Below are positions 11,263-22,093 of a stretch of 64,000 bases of DNA, one piece after another. The notes under the pieces are model-generated. The model did not search any database and was not told the origin of the DNA. It saw nothing but the letters and a program-made list of their open reading frames with translations. Source of the DNA: Phragmites australis (Eukaryota > Streptophyta > Magnoliopsida > Poales > Poaceae); the NCBI RefSeq assembly GCF_958298935.1, contig NC_084943.1, forward strand, positions 7,140,001-7,204,000, in the 5' to 3' direction. Within the stretch, counting starts at the first letter, position 1. Every line of letters starts with the position of its first letter. Both the position numbers and the translations under genes were made by a program.

Positions 11263-12109
11263 TGATGCCCGTTTGTCCAATCTTTCGAAAGGTAATATGA
11301 TAAATTGATTGGTGGAGCTTTGACATTGATGATCCAAAAGCTCCGAACAAAACAGATCGAGAACCCTCACAACCACTACACCACTACTCTGTGGTTATCA
11401 ACCATGCCAAGACACGGCTGACCTCACCAAGAAGGCTTTTCCTGCAAACAAATCGATAATACAAGCAAGAACAGGTAGATACAATCTGAATATTGCTAAT
11501 TACTTAATTACTAATGAAGTACTCGAGTTGGGGTTCAACAAACCGATAAACAGTAAAACTGTTTAATCTAAGCAAAAGTCAAGCCTAGACTATGATGGCT
11601 ACTGTGTATATATAGGAAGGATGTGAGGAGGTCGACATAGGGTTGTGTAGCCGTGGAAAGAGGCATACACAACCTAGACTCTGACCCCGACACAATTACA
11701 AGAACCAACAGGGTCCGGAATGGTAGCGCAGCACCTTATTTCTTTGACTCTAACTAAACTATATGGAATATTTAGTCAAATTCATATCCATTGGAAATAG
11801 CTAATTGTAAGCGTTCCAGAATGTCCAAGAGTGCTTAAACCGGACTTCGTATGAGAGAGTTATGCCCGTTTTACTGACGTGTTGTCCTGGGAGTCATCCA
11901 CGACCATGACCACGACTAGAGCTCAGCCTCGAGTCCGAGTAGACTTGGCCTTCGAAGGATGACATCCGGGTAAGGTTGTGGTGGTTCTCCCATGTTCCTA
12001 AGCAACAAAACAACACAATCTTGGTAGTATTTTATTCTCTACAAAGAAAATATGATCAATAAGGAACGAATTCACAATGTGTGTATCCAAGGGAGCCATG
12101 GGCGCATCA
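11263..12109 (-). repeat. 3' LTR of the nested non-autonomous gypsy element
   Basis: This 847-bp LTR, read on the minus strand, starts TGATGCGCCCATGG and ends CGGGCATCA. A purine-rich tract (AAAGAAGGGGGGA) lies just inside its start and is the PPT. About 600 bp of it aligns with 14097-14710. Confidence 0.8.
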
Positions 12110-12233
12110 TCCCCCCTTCTTTACAACAAACCATCCTAGCTTTGCGTATAGTATTATCTTGACCATAAATTTCTACAAAAAGTAAAATACGCAAGGAACT
12201 CTCGTTATGTAATATCATAAGTTCTTTATTGTA

Positions 12234-13673
12234 CTAGACAATATTGGTACAATATGCACATGTCACTTCTTGCTCCCCTTCTTTAAAAGAAGTGATATGG
12301 CATGGCAACCTGTTATCAATTTGTATCTTCTGTACAAAGAAAGGTGAAGCAATGGTGGTGGTGTATGGTAACATCCAACAATAGTTTCTGTCTTGAGAAC
12401 TATTCTGTTGATTGCAAATAGTACTAGAAGAACTTGACATGACATTAATAGTGCTACTGCAATCCTCTAAATGATCATTTTGTGAAACAATAGTAGGAAG
12501 TTTCAGATTTGAACAAATATAAACTCGATGCACCATATATTCTAATTTATCATTGTGTTTTCCGATAACATGGAAAGTATTTTGTGAAAAGGATGACAAA
12601 TCAGAATTAAGTTTTAAATTCTCCTCTAAGCTATTCAAATCACAAAGAATATCAAATTTAATATAACCTAAAGTGTTTAGGGAAGATAGCAATTTTAGCT
12701 CTTCTTACTCACTAGCAATGCATTGAACATGTTTAGTTTCAGAACAAATATTGATTTGTAAAACCGAATTAACATGTTCATTCACAAGTTGTAGTTGTGA
12801 TATAAATGAAGCATTATCACACAACTCTTCTTTTTCACAAGGAACAACAAGCAATCATCATGTGACAAAGGTAAATCAGCAATAGTCCACTAATGGTTGC
12901 TCTACAATAGCATGAGTAGCGGCCAATTTTATAACATTAAAATAATCCTCATCTTGTGTGAGTGTAGCATCTTTTTCATTACCTTTGTTCTCTTTCTCAG
13001 CTGATATAGGTGTGTTGGTATTTATACCTTGTTGTAACATGCATGGTGCAGCAGATGTCACCTCTTTCTCCTTGTTTTTCTTCTCATTTTCCTTTGCTTG
13101 TTTGTTTGTTTTTTCATGCAAAATATTATTCACAGGTGGAGGGGAAAAAAGGGTTTCCTCCTCTGGAAGATGCACTTCTTCCTTATAAATAGATGCATGA
13201 GATTAAGCAATAAATTTTTCTCTCATAAGAATTTTCATCCCTGTCCAAGTTCGTGGAACCTTTTTAAATGCACACAAATTCTTCCACCAAATGGATGCAC
13301 AGCTTGTTAAAACACAAGCAACATTCCTAATCTTCCTCTTTTCACACATTCAGCATTGGGCAAACATTTTATTTATCTCTATTTCCCAATCAATGTACTC
13401 CTCGAGACCAAAACCATGATAAGAAGGAGGTGAGGAAAAGACATTACGACATGTGAGAGAAGATGTAGCAGTGGTAGTGGGGCTCTCAAGAAACTTCTCC
13501 TTCTCTTCATCAATTGCTTTGTTGATTTTCCTATCCTGCAAAAGGTTAGTGATAGCAGGAGACAAAGAATTAGAAATATCGTCCGCTAGAACTAAGGATT
13601 TTTCGCATTTCAAATCATAGCATGGCAGCTCATTATCAATAATTTCAGCAATGTAAGATTTAGTGGTAAACAT
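12234..13673 (-). pseudogene. Gag-like and accessory part of the fused ORF
   Basis: Three open stretches (13673-13350, 13175-12876, 12692-12234) share one minus-strand frame, which is also the frame of the protease region upstream. The first ends a PR-RT linker-like segment (SPAITNLLQ) and then changes to gag-like sequence (GLEEYIDWEIEINKMFAQC, then CASIWWKNLCAF and a KILMREKF segment). The second is rich in Lys and Glu (KTNKQAKENEKKNKEKEV) and probably disordered. The third (ELKLLSSLNTLGYIKFD...) has no domain I can name with confidence; from memory, similar accessory regions occur in other grass gypsy elements. About four stops break the frame. Confidence 0.6.
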
Positions 13674-13703
13674 AACACAGACTTTCTGATTTTCAGATTC
13701 TTT

Positions 13704-14096
13704 CTAAAGCTCTTTTCTCTTATTTTCAGCTATCTCTTGTTCACATTTCACAATTTCAGTAAGGATTAAAGGTAGAAAAGTTATTTTCTTTCCTTTATGT
13801 ATAAGAGTGTACTTATTACTTCTACCATGATGTGTTTCATCAGTGTCAAACTCACATTGTCGTCCTGACAAAAGTGAACATGCTTGCATAGGCACTATAT
13901 CGAAATCAGCACAATTATGGTATGAACCAATAGAAAAATACACCCTACCTGTTTGCATTACCTTCAACTTACCACTGTTGTTGAACCATTGAATATGATA
14001 CGGGTGAGGATGATTTCTTGTCAGCAAGGCAAGTTTCTTGATCATATCTGAACTTACCAAGTCGTTGCAGCTTCATCCATCAATAATAACTATTGC
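13704..14096 (-). pseudogene. Gypsy protease-like region, truncated at its N-terminus
   Basis: On the minus strand the frame begins VIIDG, then a TGA, then SCNDLVSSDMIKKL, a gypsy aspartic-protease-like active-site region with IDGGS-type context. HPHPYHIQWFNNSGK, DFDIVPMQACSLLSGR and HGRSNKYTLIHKGKKI follow, the usual region downstream of this protease in one group of grass gypsy elements. The junction with the LTR lies directly before VIIDG, so gag and the first part of the protease were lost. An in-frame stop at 13701-13703 separates it from the gag-like part. It cannot make an active enzyme as it stands. Confidence 0.7.
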
Positions 14097-14710
14097 TAAT
14101 TACTAATGAAGTACTCGAGTTGGGTTCAACAAACTGATAAACCGCGAAACTGTCTAAACAGAATAATCTAAGCTAAATCCAAGGATAAACTATAACAGCT
14201 ACTGTGTATATATAGGAGGGGCATGAGAAGATTGACCTAGGGTTGTGCAGCTGTGGAAAGCGACATCCTGGACTCTGACCCCGACACGATTACAATATCC
14301 AATTAGGTCTGATAAGGTAATTTAGCACCTTATTTCTTTGACTCTGACTAAACTATAAGGAATATTTTGTCAAGCTCATATCCAATAGAAAGGGCTTATT
14401 GTAAGCTTTCCAGAATGTCCAAGATTCGTTAAAACGAACTTCGTATGAGAGAGTTATGCCCGTTTTACTGACGTGTTTTCCTGGGACTTGACCACGACCA
14501 CAATCTCGACCACGACTAGAGCTCAGCCTCGAGTCCAAGTAGACTTGGCCTTAGAGGGGTGACATCTAGGTAAGGTTGTGGTGCTTCTCCCATGTTCCTA
14601 AGCAACAAAACAACGCAAAACTTAATAGTATTTTATTCTCTATAAAGAAAATATAAATAATAAGGAACGAATTCACCATATGTGTATCAAACGGAGCCAT
14701 GGGCACATCA
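14097..14710 (-). repeat. 5' LTR (shortened) of the nested gypsy element
   Basis: Read on the minus strand it starts TGATGTGCCCATGG and aligns through the GAATTCGTTCC and TATATATACACAGTAGC regions with 12109-11500. The last 240 bp or so of the LTR are missing where it joins the coding region. Confidence 0.75.
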
Positions 14711-15598
14711 CGTGTACACAGTCATGGACATATGACAATAGTAATCATTTTGATTAGACTCTAAGTGTGTGTGTCTTGATGAGTGAGAGTGTGAACTAGA
14801 TGTCTGTGTGATAAGGTTACTGGCTCATTCCGCCAGGATCTGTGTGGTACTAAAGGTACACCAGATGTCATAAAAAGGATTGTGGAGCGATCTGTAACCC
14901 CTCCTAGGGCTGAAAAAACTCCAGATATAACTTGTTACTATTTTCTAGATTTAAAACTGTTTTAAATGCTTGTTACTAGGTTACCTTGTTTTAAACTGTT
15001 TAAAAAGCTTTGTTACCCGGTTACCTTGTTTTAAACTGTTTCAAAAGCTTTATTACCAGGTTAGCTTGTTTTAAACTATTTCAAAAGTTTTGTTACCAGA
15101 TTACCTTTATTTCAAAAGCTTAATAGTAAATAATACCATTGAATACCTGCATATACTACTTTATGCTTAAAACTAAATCGTAAAGCCTTATCCTTGAAAT
15201 ATCTATTATGCATCTATCAACCCCTTGAAATAATATAGGACTTGTTGAGTATCTTTCATAATCAGTCTTGCCACTATCAAATTGTTGAGGTGGAAATCTA
15301 CCTCAACCTAGATGAAGTTAAAGAGAAGAAGTTTAAGGTCATGTCCGCACCCGAGTTGCTTGTGGCATTATGCTACATCGTTTGTTTCGCTCCACTCCGC
15401 TGTAGGCTCTTTTCCCTAGCTAGTCTGTCATGGATCTTTGTCCACCAGACCATCTTTCGCGCCATTTAGGTAAGTATTTTACTTTATTTTATTCGAATTT
15501 TTGATACTATTCTGTTGAATTCTATACGTATCAGCTACTTGATTCAGGGATTCATACAGGAGGCACACGGGAACCTGAGGTAGGGGTCCTGACAGGGT

Positions 15599-15616
15599 GG
15601 TATTAGAGCCATACTT
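15599..15616 (+). other. Primer binding site of the third gypsy element
   Basis: TGGTATTAGAGCCATA lies four bases after the LTR end CCTGACA. It resembles the usual plant initiator tRNA-Met complement TGGTATCAGAGC with one change. Confidence 0.7.
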
Positions 15617-15916
15617 AGTTCTAGGTCATGACATTAGTATGGATGTTACTTATACTTAGTTTTACTATAAAATATTCAAAGAAAAATTCTTCCTTACACT
15701 ATCTACATCTTATTGATCTTACCATACCATGGCATTGCACTGTAAACCTTATTGTTTTCTCTTTACCCACGTTTTCTCAAAACCTAATGTGGAGAACCCT
15801 GACAAGTTTAAGGCTTACACAAGGAGTTGTGTCAAGCATAAACCCTAACAACTATTCTCTATTGTATCATAGTAATGGAAAATTAATTGTGAGTGTTTAC
15901 ATTGTAGTGTTGGCTA

Positions 15917-16760
15917 TTGTTGTTTGTTTGTTGCATGTTTATTCGTTGTGTGATCTTGTTACACATCTACCAAAAATTGAATCTTAACTCATCCACTGCT
16001 TTCTACCCTATCCCTGGAGAACAAGAAGTTACCAGATATGTCATTAAGGAATCAAGCGCAGATGATCAACACATAGAGCTTAAAACCCAAGCCATGAAAC
16101 TGAAGCTGGAAGCAGCTAGCTCATCAACAAAGTATGTACAAGACAATAACAATCAGACAAGCGACAATGTCAAACCGACCGAAGAAGACACGCGAGCCTC
16201 TAAAAGCAATCAAGAGATACGAGAAGTTCCTAAATGATAGGAATTAAGTAAGGAACAAGAAAATCTGGATAACAAGTATGAACAGCACATGAAAATGGCA
16301 CTCGGTGCTAGATACACCTTCTCGCATAATGGCTAGTCAGACCTAATTGATGCAGACAATTGCTCAAGAACTCAGTAACATCAGTCGAACTCTTGGCATA
16401 GAAAATGTTAGTCAAGGCCACATAAACACCAAGAAAAGGAAATCTAGACCCAATTATCACCGGAGGGCTAGTTACAAGAGATGGAAGCTAGAAAACCAAC
16501 ATTCTATGTAGAATGAAGCCCCAGAATCCACCTCAAACCAAGCAAATCCAGTTCCCTGCAATTAAGATAGTGGAAACCTCCAGCAAGAAGGAACTCTAAA
16601 GATGCCATACCCCAACCGGATCTGCTTCTTATGTAAGCATCTCGAGAAATTTATAGCAAGTTCTCCAGTAGCAACCTAGTGCAACACCAAAGGCACACAA
16701 AAGCTTTGCTATAATTACCAGGAACCAGGACACTTTGCTAGGAATTGTCCCTAGAAGTAA
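15917..16760 (+). pseudogene. Degenerate gag of the third gypsy element
   Basis: Broken frames encode a Glu/Lys/Gln-rich stretch (EQEVTRYVIKESSADDQHI... then KSNQEIREVPK). About 400 bp later come two cysteine motifs: CFLCKHLEKF, and CYNYQEPGHFARNCP at about 16711-16755. The latter is a CCHC zinc knuckle whose second Cys has become Tyr. Many stops and frameshifts show long decay. A knuckle-bearing Gag would coat genomic RNA in the particle. Confidence 0.55.
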
Positions 16761-18599
16761 CGAATTGTTGTGTTAGTCTACATCATCAAAGTATCACCAT
16801 CAATCATCAGAACAACTAGGGAAGATCATGTAGACCCTTGGAAAGGATACCCATAATCAGAAACTCAGGAATCAATAGATACCAATCCTAGCGGATACTC
16901 CAGCTAGTTCAACTTGAGTCGTTGATTGGCTTTACCTTGGTTTGTACTTTTGTTCACCCTTCAGAGAGTGTCTTTTGCTATGGAAACTTCGATAGTTGTA
17001 AAAGTCTTGTGAAATCCCTATGCTCTGAATAAGTATCATATATCTTTCAAAAACCCTTATGCTGGAAACACTTTAAGTCGGGTAATGTTTCTAGCAAACC
17101 CTACGACCTTAGAAAGAATGATAAGATATAGTATCCAAATTAAGTGAATTACCATCGATAAGGCAAAGTAACCGAGTAAATTGGAGGTTTATCTCAATAA
17201 CCCCATGTAAGATTGAAGAAAAATCTTGGCATCCATAACCTAAAACCCGAACTCACAGAAGTTGCAAAATTTCTCCCGAAAGAAGTACTTGTAGTATGAA
17301 AATAACCGTAACCAGAAGTACTCATGGGCGAACAACCCGATAGCCAGAAGACCCTATCGAATGACAATAAAGGATCTACCTGTGTAATATTAAAAAGTAA
17401 CTACGAAGACAATCAACAATATTAGACTAAGTAATTGAAAGGTTTAAACTATGTTTTGGAGCAACATCGGATTAGTATGAGAACTGCAACTGAATTTCAA
17501 CAAAGGATAAAGTGATAATCTATGAATGGATAAAGGATTATAGTGTCACATACCCTATGGAACACCTGAAGTCAGAACCACTTTAAGTGAGGTAGCCCCT
17601 TCGATACCATGGAAACCATACCGTTTAAAGGATGCATGCATGAGAATATGTTGAATCAAGGATAACTACCAGACAAGAATATCTAAATCACCGCTGATTG
17701 GTAGGGATTATGAAATTAGAACCCAAGAGCTATTGGTATATCTAATGGATTAAAAAGAAATATTAGTGGATGCCAGACAACCCATAGATAATAAAAGTTA
17801 TTAATGGAATTATAGATGATAATATTGGTGTTCTAGAGAGATTAGCACCTAAAGTTGAATCATCTCATGATTTATCATTGGACTAAAACTTATTATTGGG
17901 TATCAAGCATATTTAATTGGATATACTCAGAATGAAATCCCGAGATTGGAAAATATTGCAATCACTTGGCGTCATGACAATTTAAGGCTACTGATGACAT
18001 AGTGGTTAAGACACGGAAGATACCTCATGTTAACGTTATAATTGGAATAAATTCAGGTTTTATCATAAATTAATGCGGACGTAACAAGGAATTCAATTGA
18101 AATAGATAACCCAAGAAGTACTTGGACAAAGTAGGATCTGGTAACCCTTAAGATACATCATATCAAAGCTTTGGAATGTATACCCATACAAGAAGAAAAT
18201 AAATAGTTTATGTGTCAAGGTAGCTAAAGCTATATGGACGAGAGTACCCAGCTTATAAATTGGAAAATAACAGAAGTAGTACACGCACTCAAAATATGGA
18301 ACACTATCCGAGTTGAAATAAGTGAGAGAACTATATGGATAGGAGAGATTATCTTTTCTGGAACTTCCTCCAAGCCGCAAGAAATTAAAGATATAGAATG
18401 ATAGAGTGGTATTATGGATATATCAGCTCATCTAGCTAAAAAGGACAACAGTTACAGTGGCAAGTATCACGAAGTTTTCACAAAGGTTGAAGTAACAATT
18501 GATCAAAAAGATGATATGATGGAAGATAGGTTTTCTCCCTGATCCCGTCTCAAAACTTTCCAAATCTCGGGGGCGAGATTCACTTTAAGTGGGGTAGAT
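16761..18599 (+). other. Decayed internal region of the third gypsy element
   Basis: No frame with protease, RT, RNase H or integrase motifs could be recognised. The stretch is AT-rich with frequent stops on both strands. It ends with CGGGGGCGAGATTC and a purine-rich TTTAAGTGGGGTAGAT just before the 3' LTR, equivalent to the PPT zone of the other gypsy elements. It is either heavily mutated pol or the spacer of a non-autonomous derivative. Confidence 0.45.
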
Positions 18600-20400
18600 T
18601 GGTAACACTCTGAATTTTAGCATTTTAGAAAAATAGCAAAATTCACTCCAAATTAACAAAATTTCTAATTATTAATCAAAAATAAAATCAAGGACATATA
18701 TATTCAATGTATATATACTCGTATATATATTAAAATATATTATTTTGGCTAAGTATTCTAGAGATCACTAAATTAATTTCAAATTAATCATTACAATATA
18801 TGCATTATAGGTTAATTGTTCTTATGGTTCTTGTGTGGCGATTCAAAATTTGAATATGTTTTAGTTCATTTCGGTAATTTTCTTTTCCAAATCAATCCTT
18901 GAAAGTCGATCTTCCGATCCAACTCAAATATATAATTCAATTATTCAATTAAATTATCTCCATTTATCTTTGATCTACTCAAATTTGAACATCTCTCAAA
19001 TTCAAATCTAATTCTTAGATTCTTTCATCTGGAGATCCAATTAAATTCATTTCTTTTGAATCCAACTCCAAATATTGTTTTTGAATCAATCTCCGATTTC
19101 AACTACCTTCCCAATTCAATTGCTTTGCAAATTAAATTCAAATCAATTCGAATCAAGTTCTAAATTTGAATCTCGTAATTCAAATCATCGTACAACCAAT
19201 TTCGAAATCAAATATATCTATTTAAATTAATGCCAAATCCAAATTTAGATCTAGATTCAAATACTCCTATATTGAATTTAATCGCAAATATCTCAAATCC
19301 AGATTTGATCAAATCTTCATAGAATTCGTACTCAAATGCAATTTGAATCATTCAAGACATATTCAATTCAAATCCAATCTGAATTACCCGATTCAATTCA
19401 GATTCAAATCATTCAATTGAATCATCCATATCTGATCCAATTGAAATTATTCAAATTGAATTATTACAAACTCATTTCAATTCAATTACATTCAAATTGG
19501 ATCTAAGATCCAATTTCTCTCTCAAATCTTTTCCCAAGATCTTTCCTCCTACTCTCTCTCACTCTCTGTTCTCTCTCCCTTCACTGAGCTCTCTCTCTCC
19601 TCTGATCTTTTCACCCAGAGCAGCAAGCAAATTTGCTTCTTCCTTCTCTCCTCCCTCCCCAAGAGTCCAGCAGCAGCACATGCTCCAGCCTCTCTGATAT
19701 TTTCACCGGATGGCAAAACCATCCTCTCCTCCTCTTCCCTCTCTCTCCCGTCACCTACAAGCAATCCTCCCCATGCTATACATGCATTCACCGAGCAAAC
19801 ACATCACACACACGAGCATGCCCCACAAACACAAGCACAGCACACAGCCGCGTAGCTCCGCTCGCGCTGTCCAGGTCACCGTGCATGCTGCCACCTGGCG
19901 TAGCCGCTTGGCCATGCCCTTCTCCACCGCGCAGCTCAACCGCACGCTGCACTGCCGCTCGGACGCCGCCACGCTTGGCCATGCCCTTCTCCACCGCGCA
20001 GCTCAACCGCACGCTGCACTGCCGCTCGGACGCCGCCACACTTTGCTCCTCTCCATTGTAGCTTCCCGCACGCCGTTACCGGTGAACGCTACTGCACCAC
20101 CGGACCGAGCCACCCGAGCTCACCTTCCACGACGCCGACCACTGGTTCTCCGACCTCACCCTTGATCCCGCTGCTACAAGCCCTCCCTGACCCATCCTCG
20201 GCGAGCACCCCTGACCCAGCTCAGAAGAAGTCGGAGCAGGGAAATTACACACGGCCTCAATTTCGTCATCAACTCTTCTCGATACCTTGTCATCAGATTA
20301 TTGCACAAGGCCATCACATCGAGCGTTCCTCCCAGCCGCAGCCAAATAAGGTTGCCAGTTCTTAGTCACTTCTCTTTGTGTTCGTTTGTAATTAATGTAG
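18600..20400 (+). repeat. 3' LTR of third gypsy element, 3' end not found
   Basis: The LTR starts TGGTAACACTCTGAA after the PPT and matches the 5' LTR over about 1.1 kb (to 19720). It then continues into a GC-rich middle with the 67-bp tandem repeat. GC-rich middles are also present in the LTRs at 737-4533 and 29114-32818. The expected terminal TCCTGACA is not found before the next element, so the 3' end is truncated or too diverged; the given end is approximate. Open frames here (19497-20165) show no known domain. Confidence 0.55.
19907..20040. repeat. 67-bp tandem duplication, almost perfect
   Basis: The unit beginning CTTGGCCATGCCCTTCTCC is present twice in direct succession, with one difference at the very end of the second unit. 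67 is not a multiple of three, so any reading frame is shifted between units, which argues against coding use. Confidence 0.9.
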
Positions 20401-21793
20401 TGTACACGAGATTGGCCATGCTAGCTCGTTTAGGAAAAGAAGATTGACTATAGTTGCGTCAGGTATATAATTTGAATCCAGCAACTTGCAAGCAATGAAA
20501 TTGCACCTCGCCAGCTTGCCGCTTCTGCTGCGAAGGCCGTGGAGTTCGCTTCTCGGCCAAATGAATGCGGCGATGGTACGCCACTGCGCTGTATTCGAGT
20601 GTCAGCCGTCCTGCTCAGGTACAGTTCGAATTGGGACCGATACGATGGTTTGGACGTTCAGAGGAAATTACGGGAGGAAATCTCCTATAAACATGGAAAA
20701 AAAAATTAGTTTCATGCGAGTTTACAAAAATTCCACCTAGCAGAGGATACTCCCTTCTACTACCACGTGGAGTACGTGGAAATCCTAACAAATCTAGCCT
20801 GTTGGATCTAAAGAAATAAAGAGCTCTCCTATTTACAAATGTATAAAGGCGAGGCGAAATTTTTGGTTCAAATACCCGTCCACTGCAAACATGCAGACGG
20901 TGATGGAGGCCGTCCGATCCGTATTCACTGGTAGCGTGCGATCTCCCATCCCACCGCATAGGTTTTGCATAAAACCCCCTGTGCCATTTCAGTTTATCGT
21001 GACTTGGTCACTCGTATTGTCGGCCCGCAGCTAGGTAGGTTTTGGAGTGCCATGGCTAGCCTCCCCTATCAGCCTCCTCCGCTATGGCCTGGCTCCCCTC
21101 GTGGGCAGGTTTATGCTGTGGCTTCACATCTATAGCGAGACCTGGCTAGTTGGTGCTCTTTGGTGGGCGGGTTCGTGGTCTTCTCTTCCCTAGCTGACTG
21201 GCGAGACCTGACTCTACCCCTTTCAATTTTCCCCAGGTGTGACTTATGATTCAAATTGCAATTTCTGCTAATTGTTTTCTCTCTCTTTTCTTCCGTGGAA
21301 GAAGAAAGGGAAGATACAGTGATCAGTGACCTTTGTTTCTTTCTTTTTGTTTTTGTGTTCCTTTGTTGCGTCAGTTGCAGGCACACCAAGAGCCCATGGC
21401 TTTTCTTCGCCGTTCTTGACAGGCTTGGTCAGTTCGGTATCACAACCAGGGCAAGGGTTCCGTTGCAATTTGCTCCTCCCAAAGTACATAAATAGAACAA
21501 AAATAGTAACATGAAAGATTCATCTTCTCAGCAGGCCTTCTGTAAGTCTTAAGCTTTGCTCCATAATTTTCTATGGTTACCGTCCTGATCATTAGGTGAG
21601 ATGGTGAGAGCCTGCTACGGCAGCTTCTAGATGTTCACCAAGGACCAAGATCTTCCGGACACAATTGTCAGGTTGATGTCTTGTTGATCTTGTCATGTCC
21701 TTGTCCGGTTGTTCTTGTCAGTTTGTATGCCATGCCCTTAGATTTGCACACAACAATTGTGTCTTGTTGATGATTTATGCTCTTATCAAGTGA
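20401..21793. other. Intergenic stretch, no gene recognised
   Basis: This contains several open frames of 60-115 codons without a recognisable domain. 20630-20950 (TTCAGAGGAAATTACGGGAG and following) has the look of a DNA-transposon end, but no inverted partner was found. The C/T-rich run at 21260-21370 and the short open stretch after it (21370-21495) could be a captured exon. The evidence is too thin to name either. Confidence 0.3.
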
Positions 21794-22093
21794 CACTACT
21801 ATTACAGAAAATGTTATCACTGTTAGTTCAAAATTGACATCACTGTCAGTAGTGATACAATCTATCACTATCTACTTTTGATCTTATTGCACTCGGTTTG
21901 TATACTTATCACTGTCGGTTCCAGCTACGAAGCGGTAGTGATACTCAATCCAGAAAAAATAAACATTCATGTATTAATTTAAATAAGATTAGCATTACTG
22001 ATTATCATATTAATAAAGTTTATATCAATTACAGCAAAACCTACCATCATGCAAATGATAGAGCAAAAACCCTAACACGCGAAGCTAGCTAAC
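21794..22093 (+). mobile_element. CACTA-type 5' terminal region
   Basis: It starts CACTACTATTACAGAAAATG and carries repeated TATCACTGTTAG / GTAGTGATA subterminal units, as in En/Spm elements. The solo LTR at 22094 interrupts it, and its sequence continues at 26142. The opposite terminus was not identified. Confidence 0.5.

Larger units (their letters stand above)
11263..14710 (-). mobile_element. Non-autonomous Ty3/gypsy element nested in the LTR
   Basis: It runs on the minus strand. Its outer ends on the plus strand are TGATGCCCG and GGGCACATCA, flanked by CGTGT (11258-11262) and CGTGT (14711-14715), a perfect 5-bp target duplication. The 3' LTR is at 11263-12109 and a shortened 5' LTR is at about 14097-14710. 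Between them one minus-strand frame carries a protease-like region, a gag-like region and an accessory region. No RT, RNase H or integrase is found, so movement would have needed proteins from another element. A deletion removed the end of the 5' LTR, the PBS and the start of the coding region. Confidence 0.85.
9336..15594 (+). repeat. 5' LTR of third gypsy element, interrupted by a nested element
   Basis: The LTR opens TGTAACACCCTGAG and closes at TCCTGACA, followed by a tRNA-Met-type primer site. Its first 1.1 kb (9336-10460) matches 18600-19720, the element's 3' LTR. After 10460 the two diverge: the 3' copy has a GC-rich middle that this copy lacks, which suggests a deletion here. Without the nested insertion at 11263-14710 and its 5-bp duplication the LTR would be about 2.8 kb. 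It contains a 66-bp tandem repeat. No gene of its own is recognised. Confidence 0.7.

Noticed and set aside
21243..21250. ACTTA as the right-hand target duplication of the third gypsy element
   Set aside because: The preceding bases (AGGTGTG) do not match the LTR end TCCTGACA, so a five-base match is likely chance.
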